Positions 17,816 through 26,667 of a stretch of DNA of 64,000 nucleotides are shown in pieces. The translations under genes were made by a program, and so were the position numbers. The notes beneath the pieces are model-generated. The model was given only the letters and a program-made list of their open reading frames with translations, was not told where the DNA came from and ran no database searches. Positions within the stretch are counted from its first letter, which is position 1. Every line of letters starts with the position of its first letter. Source of the DNA: Phycisphaeraceae bacterium (GTDB lineage: Bacteria > Planctomycetota > Phycisphaerae > Phycisphaerales > UBA1924); NCBI GenBank assembly GCA_019636675.1, contig JAHBXC010000002.1:620001-684000 (forward strand), written 5' to 3'.

Positions 17816-19210
17816 ATGCGACCACGACCAGAACCACGCCGGACCGCCCTGATGCTCGTACTCGCCTGCGGCGTCGCGATCACGCTCGCCCCGCTCGGGG
17901 GGTGCTCGGGCCAGCGTTCGCGCGCTAACGAGGACCGCATCCTGAAGCGAGCCGGGCTCACGCCCACCGAGCGCCAGCCCGGCACGCCAGCGGATCAGGA
18001 ACGCGAAGGGTCGCAGCTGCAGGGCGTGCGTGCGGCGGCCCCGGAGTCCATCGCCGACGTGCGGATTCTCGTGGGTTCGCCCGATATGCAGACGGACCCG
18101 ACGCCGGCGCGGACCGAGCCGGCGCCCCGGCGCAGCGCCACCGAGGACGCAAGCCCCGCAGGTCCTGGGGCCACCGACACTCCGACGTCGTCAGCGCCTG
18201 CGCGCGCCGGCGGCGAGCCGAGCGGGTTCGTCGACTCCGTGGTCGGGCAGATCAACGGGCGCCCGGTCTACGCCAGCGAGTTCTTCGCACCCATGGACGC
18301 GCGACTGCGCTCCGAGGCGGCCCGGCTCCCGCCCGCCCGGTGGGTCGAGCAGACCAGGCAGATCGTGCTGAACGCGCTGCGAGAGCGCATGCGTGAAGAG
18401 TTGCTCCTCGCCGAGTTCCAGGCGTCGCTCACTCGAGAGCAGCGACAGGGGCTGCTGGCGTTCGTCGGCAACCTGCGCCAGCGCCTCGTGGCCGAGAACC
18501 TCGGCAGCGAATCGCTCGCCTCCAGCCGCCTCGAAGAGGCCGAGGGTCTGACGCTCGACCAGAAGATCCAGCAGCAGCGCGACACCGAGATCATCCGCGC
18601 GCAGCTCACCCGCGCCGTCGGTGATCGCCTGTATGTCTCCTGGCGCGAGATCGAGCTCGAGTACGAGCGCAACTACGACCAGTACAACCCGGCTCCGATC
18701 GCGCGCCTGCGCATGATCCAGGTGCCGGCGGCCAACACGGAGCGGGTGGACGCGGTCCGCGAAGCCCTCGCGTCCGGAACGCCCTTCGCCGAGGTCGCGT
18801 CGTCCTCCAGCGACTTCCGCGCCAGCGAGGGCGGGCTCTGGACTATCGCGGTCGAGCGCGGCGGGTACGAGGCGACCCGCATCTTCGCGCCCGACGAGCT
18901 CAACCGCGTCGCGGTCGGGCTCTCCCCGGGCCAGGTCAGCGAGCCGTTCGCATGGGCGAACTCCACTGTGTGGCTGCACCTCGAAGCGATCGAGCAGCCC
19001 CCGACCAGGTCGCTCTACGACGCGCAGATCGAGATCCACAACCGGCTCCGCTTCCAGCGCTGGCAGGAGGAAGAGGGGGAGTACTACGTGCGCCTCTTCG
19101 GGCGCGCGAGCGTGACCGACCTCGACGAGATGTTCTCGCGACTGATGGAGATCGCCGTCCAGCGATACCTCCAGCAGCCGGCGCCCACGCCGGCTCCGGG
19201 CGGGCGCTGA
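17816..19210 (+). CDS. Lipoprotein peptidyl-prolyl isomerase, parvulin/SurA-like
   Basis: This 464-residue exported protein starts with a lipoprotein signal whose lipobox is L27-G-G-C30. A Pro/Ala-rich linker extends to about residue 140. A SurA/PrsA-like N-domain then begins at V-V-G-Q-I-N-G-R-P-V-Y, followed by a long helical region and a parvulin domain at about residues 295-390 (A-L-A-S-G-T-P-F-A-E-V-A then A-S-E-G-G-L-W). The parvulin fold is recognisable but weak, so chaperone activity is surer than isomerase activity. It probably helps fold outer-membrane or exported proteins. The yraN GTG start follows 4 bases after its stop. Confidence 0.82.
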   Translation: MRPRPEPRRTALMLVLACGVAITLAPLGGCSGQRSRANEDRILKRAGLTPTERQPGTPADQEREGSQLQGVRAAAPESIADVRILVGSPDMQTDPTPARTEPAPRRSATEDASPAGPGATDTPTSSAPARAGGEPSGFVDSVVGQINGRPVYASEFFAPMDARLRSEAARLPPARWVEQTRQIVLNALRERMREELLLAEFQASLTREQRQGLLAFVGNLRQRLVAENLGSESLASSRLEEAEGLTLDQKIQQQRDTEIIRAQLTRAVGDRLYVSWREIELEYERNYDQYNPAPIARLRMIQVPAANTERVDAVREALASGTPFAEVASSSSDFRASEGGLWTIAVERGGYEATRIFAPDELNRVAVGLSPGQVSEPFAWANSTVWLHLEAIEQPPTRSLYDAQIEIHNRLRFQRWQEEEGEYYVRLFGRASVTDLDEMFSRLMEIAVQRYLQQPAPTPAPGGR

Positions 19211-19214
19211 CGCC

Positions 19215-19643
19215 GTGCTGGCGTGGGTCCGGCTGCTGCTGGCCCGTCCCGAGGCGCGCCGGCGAGGGCGAGACCCGCTCGGCCCTCGCGGCGAGCGCCT
19301 CGCGAAGCGTTTCCTCCGCGATGCCGGGTACAAAGCGCTGGACGCCAATGTTCGCACCAGCGCCGGCGAGATCGACCTCATCGTCGAGGCCCCTGATCGT
19401 CGCACGGTTGTGTTCGTCGAGGTGAAGACCCGGCGCGTCGGCGCGGTGCGTCCGGGCGGTTCTCCACCGCCCGAGGCGAGCGTCCACGCACGCAAACGCG
19501 CGAAGCTCGTCCTTCTCGCGAAACAGATCTCGCGCGCTCGTGGGTGGACCGACCGCCCGTTGCGCATCGACGTCGTCGCGATCGAGGCCCCGGAGGTCGG
19601 GGAACCCACGATCCGGCATTTCGTCAACGCCGTCTCAGGGTGA
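19215..19643 (+). CDS. yraN: YraN/UPF0102 family nuclease-like protein
   Basis: This 142-residue protein is of the UPF0102 family, which has a Holliday-resolvase-like nuclease fold. It shows G-E-R-L-A-K-R-F-L, the acidic G-E-I-D-L-I (about residue 51) and F-V-E-V-K-T-R (about 67). Together these make the D-x(n)-E-x-K metal-binding site. The GTG start at 19215 is 4 bases after the upstream lipoprotein stop, suggesting coupled translation. Its last 9 bases overlap the convergent histidine kinase gene. The cellular role is not firmly known. Confidence 0.92.
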   Translation: MLAWVRLLLARPEARRRGRDPLGPRGERLAKRFLRDAGYKALDANVRTSAGEIDLIVEAPDRRTVVFVEVKTRRVGAVRPGGSPPPEASVHARKRAKLVLLAKQISRARGWTDRPLRIDVVAIEAPEVGEPTIRHFVNAVSG

Positions 19644-21347
19644 GCCGTTCGTTCGGATCGAGGGCAGGATGCCGGACTCGTCTGGTTGCAGACTCGACAG
19701 GCGCGTCGACGCGCGCCGGGACGCGTCCTGCGCCTGCGAGACATCGATCTCCACCGGCACGATCAGACTGAACATCGACCCCGACCCGGGAGCGCTCTCG
19801 AGCTGGATCTCGCCCTGAAGGATGTGCGCGAGTTCCCGCGCGATCGCCAGGCCCAGGCCGGTGCCGCCGTGCTGCTTGGTGTGGCCCGCGTCGAGCTGCC
19901 TGAACTTCTCGAAGATCGCCTCGTGAAACTCCTCGGGGATGCCCGGGCCCGTGTCGAGCACGCTGACGCGGATGCGCGGCATCCCGTGGGCGTCGCGGAT
20001 GCGCTCGGCGCGGAGCGTGATCCGCCCGTCCTCGGGGGTGAACTTCACGGCGTTGCTGAGGAAGTTGAAGACGACCTGCTGGAACTTGCGCGGATCGGTG
20101 GTGACCACCGGCAGCGCGCCCTGGCCTTCGGTCGGGGGGGATTCGAGCGTGAGCCGGATCCGCTTGCGGTCCGCCTGGGGGCGGATGAGCCCCAGCAGCC
20201 CGTCGCAGGTCTCGACGACGTTCATCTGCTCCACGCGCACGTCGATGCGACCCGCTTCGATCTTCGCCATCTCGAGGAGCTCGTTGATCATCTCCAGCAG
20301 CGACCGCCCGGCGTTGACGATGTTGTCGAGGTACCTCGACCGCTTCGCCAGCATCGCGAGCTCCTCGTCGGTCTTGGTTCCCCGGTTCGAGTCCGACTCG
20401 GCGATGCTCTGCAGCAGCTCGGCGAACCCGATGATCGAGTTGAGGGGCGTGCGCAGCTCGTGGCTCACGTTCGCGAGGAACTCGCCCTTGAGCTTGGCCG
20501 ATTCGTAGAGCGCGATGTTGCTGCGCGAGAGCTCGTCGACGCGAAGGTCAAGAGAACGGTTGATCGTGCGCAGGCGGTCCGTGCTCTCGGTCAGGCCCTG
20601 CAGCATCTCGTTGAAGGTCTGGCCGAGCTCCTCGAACTCGTCGCCCGTGGTGATCTGCGAGCGCGCCGACAGGTCGCCCCGACGCACGAGGTCCGCGACC
20701 TCTCGCAGCGTGCGCACCGGCTTGAGGATGATCCTCGTCGTGATGAGGTAGAACACCATCGACGCGAAGAGGCCGGCGAGCACGCCGGCGACGACGAGGT
20801 ACATCCGGTTGATGAGCAGCAGGCTCTGCGCCTGGGGCGAGCGGCGTTCGAGGAGGAGCACGCTGACGAGCTCCCTGGTGTCCGGCTCGCGCTGCGCCCG
20901 CGCGTAGCGGTAGATGCGGTCCCCGTCCCAGATCGCCTCGTGGTGCTCGCTGATGGGCTCGCGCCGGGTCCTGCGGAAACGCTCAACCGCCGCCGCCAGA
21001 AAGGCCGAGTCCGCCGCCGCCGCGTCCAGGTCCGCGGCGGGGATCCGCCGGATGACCGGCTCGTCGGGGCGCGAGGGCGGCGCGTCGGCAGGCGCCGGCG
21101 CCCGGGATGTCGGGAACGCGAGATCGAACGCCGACCCGTCGCCCTCGGAGGTGCGCTCCCACAGGCGTGAGATCTGTCGAGAGGTCTCGAGCTGGCTCGC
21201 GTCCACGACGCTGAGCGTGCGGAACCAGGGCACCAGGAGCGCCGACGAGATGATGAGCACGATCGCCGCCCCGAACAGGAGCTGGCATTTCGTCGCGAGG
21301 CTGACGCCCCGGAGCATCGACTGGATGGTGTTGGAGGGCCGATCCAT
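19635..21347 (-). CDS. Membrane sensor histidine kinase with HAMP domain
   Basis: This 570-residue transmembrane kinase has two helices (residues about 22-45 and 180-205) that flank an extracytoplasmic sensor rich in Ala and Pro. A HAMP linker follows (R-T-L-R-E-V-A-D-L-V-R-R-G-D-L), then a HisKA domain with the phosphoacceptor H296 in S-H-E-L-R-T-P-L-N-S. The ATPase part has N-A-V-K-F-T-P, D-T-G-P-G-I-P and G-T-G-L-G-L-A-I. No response regulator is adjacent, so it is an orphan in this window. It overlaps yraN by 9 bases tail to tail. Confidence 0.93.
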   Translation of the reverse strand: MDRPSNTIQSMLRGVSLATKCQLLFGAAIVLIISSALLVPWFRTLSVVDASQLETSRQISRLWERTSEGDGSAFDLAFPTSRAPAPADAPPSRPDEPVIRRIPAADLDAAAADSAFLAAAVERFRRTRREPISEHHEAIWDGDRIYRYARAQREPDTRELVSVLLLERRSPQAQSLLLINRMYLVVAGVLAGLFASMVFYLITTRIILKPVRTLREVADLVRRGDLSARSQITTGDEFEELGQTFNEMLQGLTESTDRLRTINRSLDLRVDELSRSNIALYESAKLKGEFLANVSHELRTPLNSIIGFAELLQSIAESDSNRGTKTDEELAMLAKRSRYLDNIVNAGRSLLEMINELLEMAKIEAGRIDVRVEQMNVVETCDGLLGLIRPQADRKRIRLTLESPPTEGQGALPVVTTDPRKFQQVVFNFLSNAVKFTPEDGRITLRAERIRDAHGMPRIRVSVLDTGPGIPEEFHEAIFEKFRQLDAGHTKQHGGTGLGLAIARELAHILQGEIQLESAPGSGSMFSLIVPVEIDVSQAQDASRRASTRLSSLQPDESGILPSIRTNGSP

Positions 21348-21381
21348 GCGAGGGTGTGTCCCGACGGGTGACCCGCCCAGT

Positions 21382-21756
21382 CTACTCGATGGGCTCGTAG
21401 AGCATCACACGCTCGATGGTGTTGTCGTCGCGCATGATCGCGGCCTTCGGTCGGTGGGCCCGGTGTTCGTCGTCGGTCATGAGGGCGAAGTGCATCACGA
21501 TCACCTTGTCGCCCGGCTCGACCAGGTGCGCCGCCGCCCCGTTGACCTCGATCTTGCCCGACCCCGGCTCGCCCCAGAAGACATAGGTCTCGAAGCGCGC
21601 GCCGGTGCGGCAGTTGGCGACGAGCACCGCGTCGTTCACGCGCAGGCCGATGGCGCGGAGGATGTCGGCGTCGATGGTGATCGAGCCGACGTAGTCGGGC
21701 AGGGCCTTGGTGACCGTCGCCCGGTGAACTTTGGAATGGAGGACCTTGCGAAGCAT
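21382..21756 (-). CDS. panD: Aspartate 1-decarboxylase
   Basis: PanD makes beta-alanine for pantothenate and coenzyme A. The 124-residue proenzyme begins M-L-R-K-V-L-H-S-K-V-H-R-A-T and cleaves itself between G24 and S25 (Y-V-G-S-I-T-I-D), so S25 becomes the pyruvoyl cofactor. The conserved N-G-A-A-A-H-L and P-G-D-K-V-I-V-M segments follow. The ATG at 21756 matches the family; the frame extends 16 codons upstream into rsfS and is not needed. It begins 5 bases after the rsfS stop, in one operon. No panB or panC is nearby. Confidence 0.95.
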   Translation of the reverse strand: MLRKVLHSKVHRATVTKALPDYVGSITIDADILRAIGLRVNDAVLVANCRTGARFETYVFWGEPGSGKIEVNGAAAHLVEPGDKVIVMHFALMTDDEHRAHRPKAAIMRDDNTIERVMLYEPIE

Positions 21757-21761
21757 CGACG

Positions 21762-22295
21762 TCAGTCTCTCGCGTCCGATCGCGCATCGGCGCGAGGCGA
21801 CCACTCGCTGGGCGTCGGCTTGGCGCGGTGCAGCCCGGCGCGATCGAGCCCGCCCGGCCCGGCCGCCCCGGGAACGGTCAGGCGAGGCGCGTCGCCCCAG
21901 AGCATCTCCAGGTCGTAGTGCAGGCGTGTCTGGGGCTCGAAGAGGTGCACGACGACATCGACGAAGTCGAGGACGATCCAGGTCGGGTTCAGGTCATGGG
22001 TGTTGGAACGGAACATCGACATGCCCTGCGCGTCGCCGATCTTCTCGACATTGCGCGCGGCGCTGCGCATCTGCACGTCCGATGTGCCCGACGCGATGAC
22101 GAAGAAGTCCGTCAGCTGGCTCTTGCCGCGCAGGTCGAGGACCACCAGATCCGTGCACTTGTCGGAGGCGAGCTCCGCGGCGGCGGCGAGGGCGAACTCG
22201 CGGGCCTTCTCGTGATCCCGGCCGGGCTGGGGCCTGGGCGAGGCGGGCGTCTGCCCTGCGTCGTCGATAGCGTCGGTCTTGCGTGGGTTCTTCAT
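21762..22295 (-). CDS. rsfS: Ribosomal silencing factor RsfS
   Basis: RsfS binds ribosomal protein uL14 and blocks subunit joining under low nutrients. The core at about residues 30-130 has the family pattern: A-A-E-L-A-S-D-K, V-V-L-D-L-R-G-K-S-Q-L-T-D-F-F-V-I-A-S-G-T-S and W-I-V-L-D-F-V-D-V-V-V-H-L-F. A 25-residue Pro/Lys leader and a 40-residue Gly/Pro/Arg tail are extra to the usual 105-130 residues. The start used is the ATG at 22295; a TTG four codons upstream is possible. It is followed 5 bases later by panD. Confidence 0.93.
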   Translation of the reverse strand: MKNPRKTDAIDDAGQTPASPRPQPGRDHEKAREFALAAAAELASDKCTDLVVLDLRGKSQLTDFFVIASGTSDVQMRSAARNVEKIGDAQGMSMFRSNTHDLNPTWIVLDFVDVVVHLFEPQTRLHYDLEMLWGDAPRLTVPGAAGPGGLDRAGLHRAKPTPSEWSPRADARSDARD

Positions 22296-22370
22296 CGCTG
22301 TGTCCAAGAGAGTAGGGGGCCGCGCCGGGGCGGTTCCACGCCCGGGGGTGACGACGCTGCTGGGAGGGCC

Positions 22371-22410
22371 GGAACAGAAACGCGGGGCGGCGCGTCGGCG
22401 CCGCCCCGCG
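22371..22410 (-). terminator. Intrinsic terminator after hppA
   Basis: On the minus strand a perfect 13-bp GC-rich stem (22381-22393 with 22398-22410) closes a 4-base loop. It is followed by a T-rich stretch read from 22380 down to 22371 (TTTCTGTTCC). It lies 31 bases beyond the hppA stop. Confidence 0.7.
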
Positions 22411-22441
22411 CAGGGGGTGCTGGGTCAGGGCGTGGGCCCGA

Positions 22442-25231
22442 TTACTGGAGGCCGATCATCGAGGCGAACATCGGGCCGAACTTCACGGTGAGGCCCGCGA
22501 AGACGACGGCGACGATCGAGATCAGCTTGATGAGGATGTTGAGAGACGGGCCGGAGGTGTCCTTGAAGGGGTCGCCGACGGTGTCGCCCACGACGGTGGC
22601 CTTGTGGTCGTCGGAGCCCTTGCCGTAGACATAGGCCGCGCCCTTGCCGTTGCGGACGTAGTCCTCGGCGCGGGCCGCGATCGCGTCACGGATCTCGGCC
22701 GGGACCTTCTCGCGCGAGGCGGCGTTGGCGATGAAGTCATCGGCGGTGATGCGCCCGTACGACTCGAGGAGCTTCTTGGCGTTGTCCCACGCGCCGCCGG
22801 CGTTGGCCATGAAGATGGCGACGGCGAAGCCGGAGGTCAGGCCGCCGGCGAGCATGCCGACCACGCCCGGCACGCCGAGCACGAGGCCGACGACGATGGG
22901 GACGATGATCGCCAGGGCGGAGGGCACGACCATCTCGCGCTGCGCGCCGGCGGTCGAGATCGACACGCAGGACGCGTAGTCGGGGTAGTTGACGCCCTCG
23001 TGCTGGACCTGCTTGGGCCACTTCTCGGGGTCGGCGATGTCGGCCTCGGACATGCCCTGCGCGCGGAAGGCGGCGCGCATCTTGGCGAACTGGCGGCGAC
23101 ACTCGATCATCATCGCGTTCGCGGCGCGACCGACGGCGCTCATGGTCATGGCGCAGAAGAGGAACGCGAGGAGCACGCCCATGAACAGGCCGCCCAGCAC
23201 GCGCGGGTTCAGAAGCGTGACCTCGTAGAACCCGAGGATGTCGGAGACCTGCGCGTTGCGGGCCGCGACGACCTCGATGTCGGTGCGGGCGTCCGCCGGG
23301 CCGCCGGTCAGGCGCAGCAGGCGGGCCTCGGAGAAGGTGGTCTCGCCCGAGTGGGCGGCGGAGACGGCGAAGGTGGAGCCGACGGAGAGGTTGTCGGCGT
23401 TGCCTGCGGTCTTCTGGGCGCGATCGACGAGCAGGCCCGCGTCGCGGGTCCCGTCGGCGAGCACGATCGCGAACTTGCCGTAGCCCTGGTAGATCGCCGC
23501 GCCGGCGAAGGACGCGTCAACCTGCACCTCGCGGGCGCGGGCGAAGCTGTCGGCCTGCGTGGTGAGCTGGATCTGCACGATCTGGATGTAGGCGGCGAAG
23601 AGCGCGAGCGCCGTGAGGGCCGCCGAGCCGATGGCGAAGCCCTTGCCGGTCGCGGCGGTGGTGTTGCCCAGCGAGTCGAGCATGTCGGTGCGCTGGCGGA
23701 CGTGGGGGGGCTGACCGGTCATCTCGGCGTTGCCGCCGGCGTTGTCGGCGATGGGGCCGTACGCGTCGGTCGCGAGGGTGATGCCGAGGGTGGCCAGCAT
23801 GCCGACGGCGGCGATGCCGACGCCGTAGAGACCCATGAGGAACGACTCGCCGCCGCCGGCGAGGGTGAAGGCGGCGATGATCGCGACGGAGACGGTGATG
23901 AGGGCGGCCCAGGTGGACTTCATGCCCTCGGCGATGCCGGCGATGATGACGGTCGCGGGGCCGGTGAGCGCCTGGCGCGCGATGCGCTTGGTCGGCTCGT
24001 GCTCGTACGAGGTGTAGTACTCGGTCGCGATCGCGATGACGTTGCCTGCGATGAGGCCGGCGACGATCGCGAGGGCGAGGCGCCACCAGGAGGAGCCGAG
24101 CGCCGCGAGGGCGGTCGACGCGTCGCCGCTGCCCAGCAGCAGCCACAGGATGCCGAAGCAGCCGACGCCGATGAGCGCCGACGCGACGTAGACGCCGGTG
24201 TGGAGGCCCTTGAGGAGCTGCGCGAAGGACGCGTTCTCCTTGGCCTTGACGGTGAAGATGCCGGCGATCGAGCAGAGGATGCCCAGGCCGGCGATCGCGA
24301 TGGGCGCGAGCGCGAGCTTCATGCCCAGCTCGACGGACTGCGTGTAGGCGAGGCCCGCGCCGGTGACGGCGGCGGCGCCGAGCGCCATGGTCGCGAGCAT
24401 CGAGCCGTAGTACGACTCGTACAGGTCGGCGCCCATGCCGGCGACGTCGCCGACGTTGTCGCCCACGTTGTCGGCGATGGTGGCGGGGTTGCGTGCGTCG
24501 TCCTCGGGGATGCCCGCCTCGACCTTGCCGACCAGGTCGGCGCCCACGTCGGCGGCCTTGGTGTAGATGCCGCCGCCGACACGCGCGAACAGCGCCTGCG
24601 TCGACGCGCCCATGCCGAAGGAGAGCATGACCGTGGTCATCGCGACCAGGCCCTGGGGCGTGCCCTTGGCGATGCCGAAGGCGTCACCGAAGGTATTGAA
24701 GATGAAGAACCACAGCGAGACGTCGAGCAGCGCGAAGCCGACGACGACCAGGCCCATCACGGCGCCCGAGCGGAACGCGACGGTCAGGCCCTCGTTGAGC
24801 GAGGCCTTGGCGGCGTTGGCGGTGCGCGCCGACGCGTTGGTCGCCATCTTCATGCCGAACCAGCCGCAGAGACCGGAGAACAGGCCGGCGAGCGGGACGC
24901 CGATCATGGTCATCGCGGCCTGCAGGTTGAGCTGCCAGAGGATCGCGAGCAGGCCGATCAGGACGACGAAGACGATCGCGACGACCTTGTACTGGCGCGT
25001 GAGGTAGGCCATCGCGCCCTCGCGCACGGCCTGCGCGATGCGGATCATCTCCGCGTCGCCCTCGGACTTGGACATGACCATCCGCGAGAAGACGAAGGCC
25101 ATGATCAACGCCGCGACGGCGCCGATCGGGCCGAGCAGGTACGGCGAGAAGGGTGTAAACGCGCCGGCCGTCGATCCCGTCGGGAGAGCGGCGGTCGCCA
25201 GATGCAACGCTGCAGAAGCGAGTTCGGTCAC
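22442..25231 (-). CDS. hppA: Membrane-bound pyrophosphatase (ion-pumping), enlarged
   Basis: This integral membrane enzyme couples pyrophosphate hydrolysis to H+ or Na+ export. The 929-residue protein has the D-V-G-A-D-L-V-G-K-V-E motif, D-N-V-G-D-N-V-G-D-V-A-G, D-A-Y-G-P-I-A-D-N-A-G-G-N and the late G-D-T-V-G-D-P-F-K-D-T-S-G-P. In G-N-T-T-A-A-T-G-K-G the alanine and glycine occupy the positions that are Lys and Thr in potassium-independent enzymes, so the K+-dependent class is inferred. About 110 residues (557-669) are inserted between two helices, and about 45 extra residues lie between W-D-N-A-K-K and G-K-G-S-D-D-H-K. Usual members have 670-800 residues. H+ versus Na+ cannot be read with certainty. 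Confidence 0.93.
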   Translation of the reverse strand: MTELASAALHLATAALPTGSTAGAFTPFSPYLLGPIGAVAALIMAFVFSRMVMSKSEGDAEMIRIAQAVREGAMAYLTRQYKVVAIVFVVLIGLLAILWQLNLQAAMTMIGVPLAGLFSGLCGWFGMKMATNASARTANAAKASLNEGLTVAFRSGAVMGLVVVGFALLDVSLWFFIFNTFGDAFGIAKGTPQGLVAMTTVMLSFGMGASTQALFARVGGGIYTKAADVGADLVGKVEAGIPEDDARNPATIADNVGDNVGDVAGMGADLYESYYGSMLATMALGAAAVTGAGLAYTQSVELGMKLALAPIAIAGLGILCSIAGIFTVKAKENASFAQLLKGLHTGVYVASALIGVGCFGILWLLLGSGDASTALAALGSSWWRLALAIVAGLIAGNVIAIATEYYTSYEHEPTKRIARQALTGPATVIIAGIAEGMKSTWAALITVSVAIIAAFTLAGGGESFLMGLYGVGIAAVGMLATLGITLATDAYGPIADNAGGNAEMTGQPPHVRQRTDMLDSLGNTTAATGKGFAIGSAALTALALFAAYIQIVQIQLTTQADSFARAREVQVDASFAGAAIYQGYGKFAIVLADGTRDAGLLVDRAQKTAGNADNLSVGSTFAVSAAHSGETTFSEARLLRLTGGPADARTDIEVVAARNAQVSDILGFYEVTLLNPRVLGGLFMGVLLAFLFCAMTMSAVGRAANAMMIECRRQFAKMRAAFRAQGMSEADIADPEKWPKQVQHEGVNYPDYASCVSISTAGAQREMVVPSALAIIVPIVVGLVLGVPGVVGMLAGGLTSGFAVAIFMANAGGAWDNAKKLLESYGRITADDFIANAASREKVPAEIRDAIAARAEDYVRNGKGAAYVYGKGSDDHKATVVGDTVGDPFKDTSGPSLNILIKLISIVAVVFAGLTVKFGPMFASMIGLQ

Positions 25232-25464
25232 CGTCAGAGCTCCTCACGCAGATGGTGGGGTGATGTCCAGCGCGGCGTGCGAATGCGCCGAGTGGACGAA
25301 CCGCCTGTGGGCGTCGATGCGAAGACGACGCCGCGGACGGGCGGAATATAGCGATCACAAACTTGACGAGCGAACGGACCGCCACAGGTCCTTCACGGGC
25401 CCGACGCTCACCGAATCATCCTCATCGGCCCTTTCGGCGCCGGAGGACGCAATTCAGGGAACGG

Positions 25465-25671
25465 TCAGGCCGGGGTCCGGAACCCGCCGCGCGCCGCGAC
25501 GATGCGGTTGGCGCTCTTGCGCTGCGCACGACGACGACGCTCCGAGGGCTTCTCGAAGTACTGCTTGCGCTTCACATCCTTGGTCAGGCCCTCTTTCTCG
25601 CAGAGCTTCTTGAAGCGCCGCTGGAGCTGCTCGACCGACTCGCCGCTACGCGCACGAACGCGGATCGCCAT
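25465..25671 (-). CDS. rpsU: Small ribosomal subunit protein bS21
   Basis: This 68-residue basic protein is bS21, the last protein to join the 30S platform near the anti-Shine-Dalgarno end of 16S rRNA. It shows the family pattern V-R-A-R-S-G-E-S-V-E-Q-L-Q-R-R-F-K-K, K-R-K-Q-Y-F-E-K-P-S-E-R-R-R and a basic tail. The ATG at 25671 (M-A-I-R-V-R) is preferred; a GTG three codons upstream is in frame. About 230 bases separate its end from hppA on the same strand. Confidence 0.95.
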   Translation of the reverse strand: MAIRVRARSGESVEQLQRRFKKLCEKEGLTKDVKRKQYFEKPSERRRRAQRKSANRIVAARGGFRTPA

Positions 25672-25875
25672 AACCGTCACTATCCTTCCAGCCGCTTGAA
25701 GGGCGGCAGCGTGTGAATCACATCAGGCCCGCGAGGCGCAGGCCGACAACCATTCCCGCCACTCAGGCCGGGAGTCAGGCCGAGAGTATCCCGCCCAGAC
25801 CCCTCCCGGACAAGCGGACCGGGCCATGAATCCGGGCCGCGCCCGCCAGACACGACCCCCCCGAAAGGCCTCCGA

Positions 25876-26667
25876 GTGTTGCTCGTCGACGCGTACAACG
25901 CGATCCATGTCACCGGCGTGCTGCCCCCGCACCTGGCCGGGATCGACGCGCCGGCGCTGGCCGAGCTGGTCTCCGGATCGCGCTGGGGCCGGGGGAAAGC
26001 CCTGCTTGTCTGCGATGGGACAAGGCCGCGCGGCTGGCCCCGGGCGGTCGGGGGCGTTGAGTTGCGCTTCGCCGGGCCCGGTCGCGACGCGGACACCCTC
26101 ATCGAGCGGCTGCTGCGAGATTCCCCAGACCCGCGCCGGGTCACGGTCGTGTCCTCGGACCAGCGCCTGCGCCGGGCAGCCAAGCGGGCGGGCGCCGCCT
26201 CGATCACCAGCGAGGGGTTCCTGGCGCAGCTCGCCTCCGACATCGACGCCCCCAAAGCGCGCGCCGTGTCGCCCGCAGCCGGCAAGCCCGAGGTCCCGCT
26301 CGACCCCTACGCCCTGCGCCGGTGGCTTGAGGAGTTCGGGCTGGGCCCCGACGAGCTGCGTCGAATCGCCGGGGAGGCGAGCGCATGCAGGGCGGCGCCG
26401 CTCAAGGTCGAGCCGACGAGGGATCACGACGCCCCGCGACGCGCCGGGGAGGGCCGAGCTGCCGCGCGGCGAGAGCCCACGCCGCCGGCCGGGGAGTCGC
26501 GCCCGCTGGACCTGTCGGACGCCCAGCTCCACGCCATGCTCGCCGACGCTCTCAAGATGTGGCCCGGCGCGGATCTTCCTGCCGATCTCGACATCACCCA
26601 ATGGCTCGCCACCCTCACCGACGATCCGCTCTCGCCGCCCTCGCGCTCTGCGCGCTCGTCGCGGTGA
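25876..26667 (+). CDS. NYN-domain (YacP-like) RNase-type protein
   Basis: Residues 1-120 form a NYN/PIN-like domain: L-L-V-D-A-Y-N at the start, D-A-D-T-L-I-E-R-L near residue 75, V-V-S-S-D-Q-R-L-R-R-A-A near 92 and A-x-S-I-T-S-E-G-F. The acidic residues D4, D73/D75 and D94 are placed to bind the catalytic metal of this nuclease family. Residues 120-263 are a low-complexity, charged linker with a short helical end (D-A-Q-L-H-A-M-L-A-D-A-L). The GTG start fits the M-x-L-V-D-A-Y-N family beginning. It overlaps the next lipoprotein gene by 67 bases. Confidence 0.8.
   Translation: MLLVDAYNAIHVTGVLPPHLAGIDAPALAELVSGSRWGRGKALLVCDGTRPRGWPRAVGGVELRFAGPGRDADTLIERLLRDSPDPRRVTVVSSDQRLRRAAKRAGAASITSEGFLAQLASDIDAPKARAVSPAAGKPEVPLDPYALRRWLEEFGLGPDELRRIAGEASACRAAPLKVEPTRDHDAPRRAGEGRAAARREPTPPAGESRPLDLSDAQLHAMLADALKMWPGADLPADLDITQWLATLTDDPLSPPSRSARSSR

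Noticed and set aside
22604-25351. 915-residue plus-strand frame over hppA
   Set aside because: It is a Gly/Asp/His-rich shadow of the membrane pyrophosphatase with no domain.
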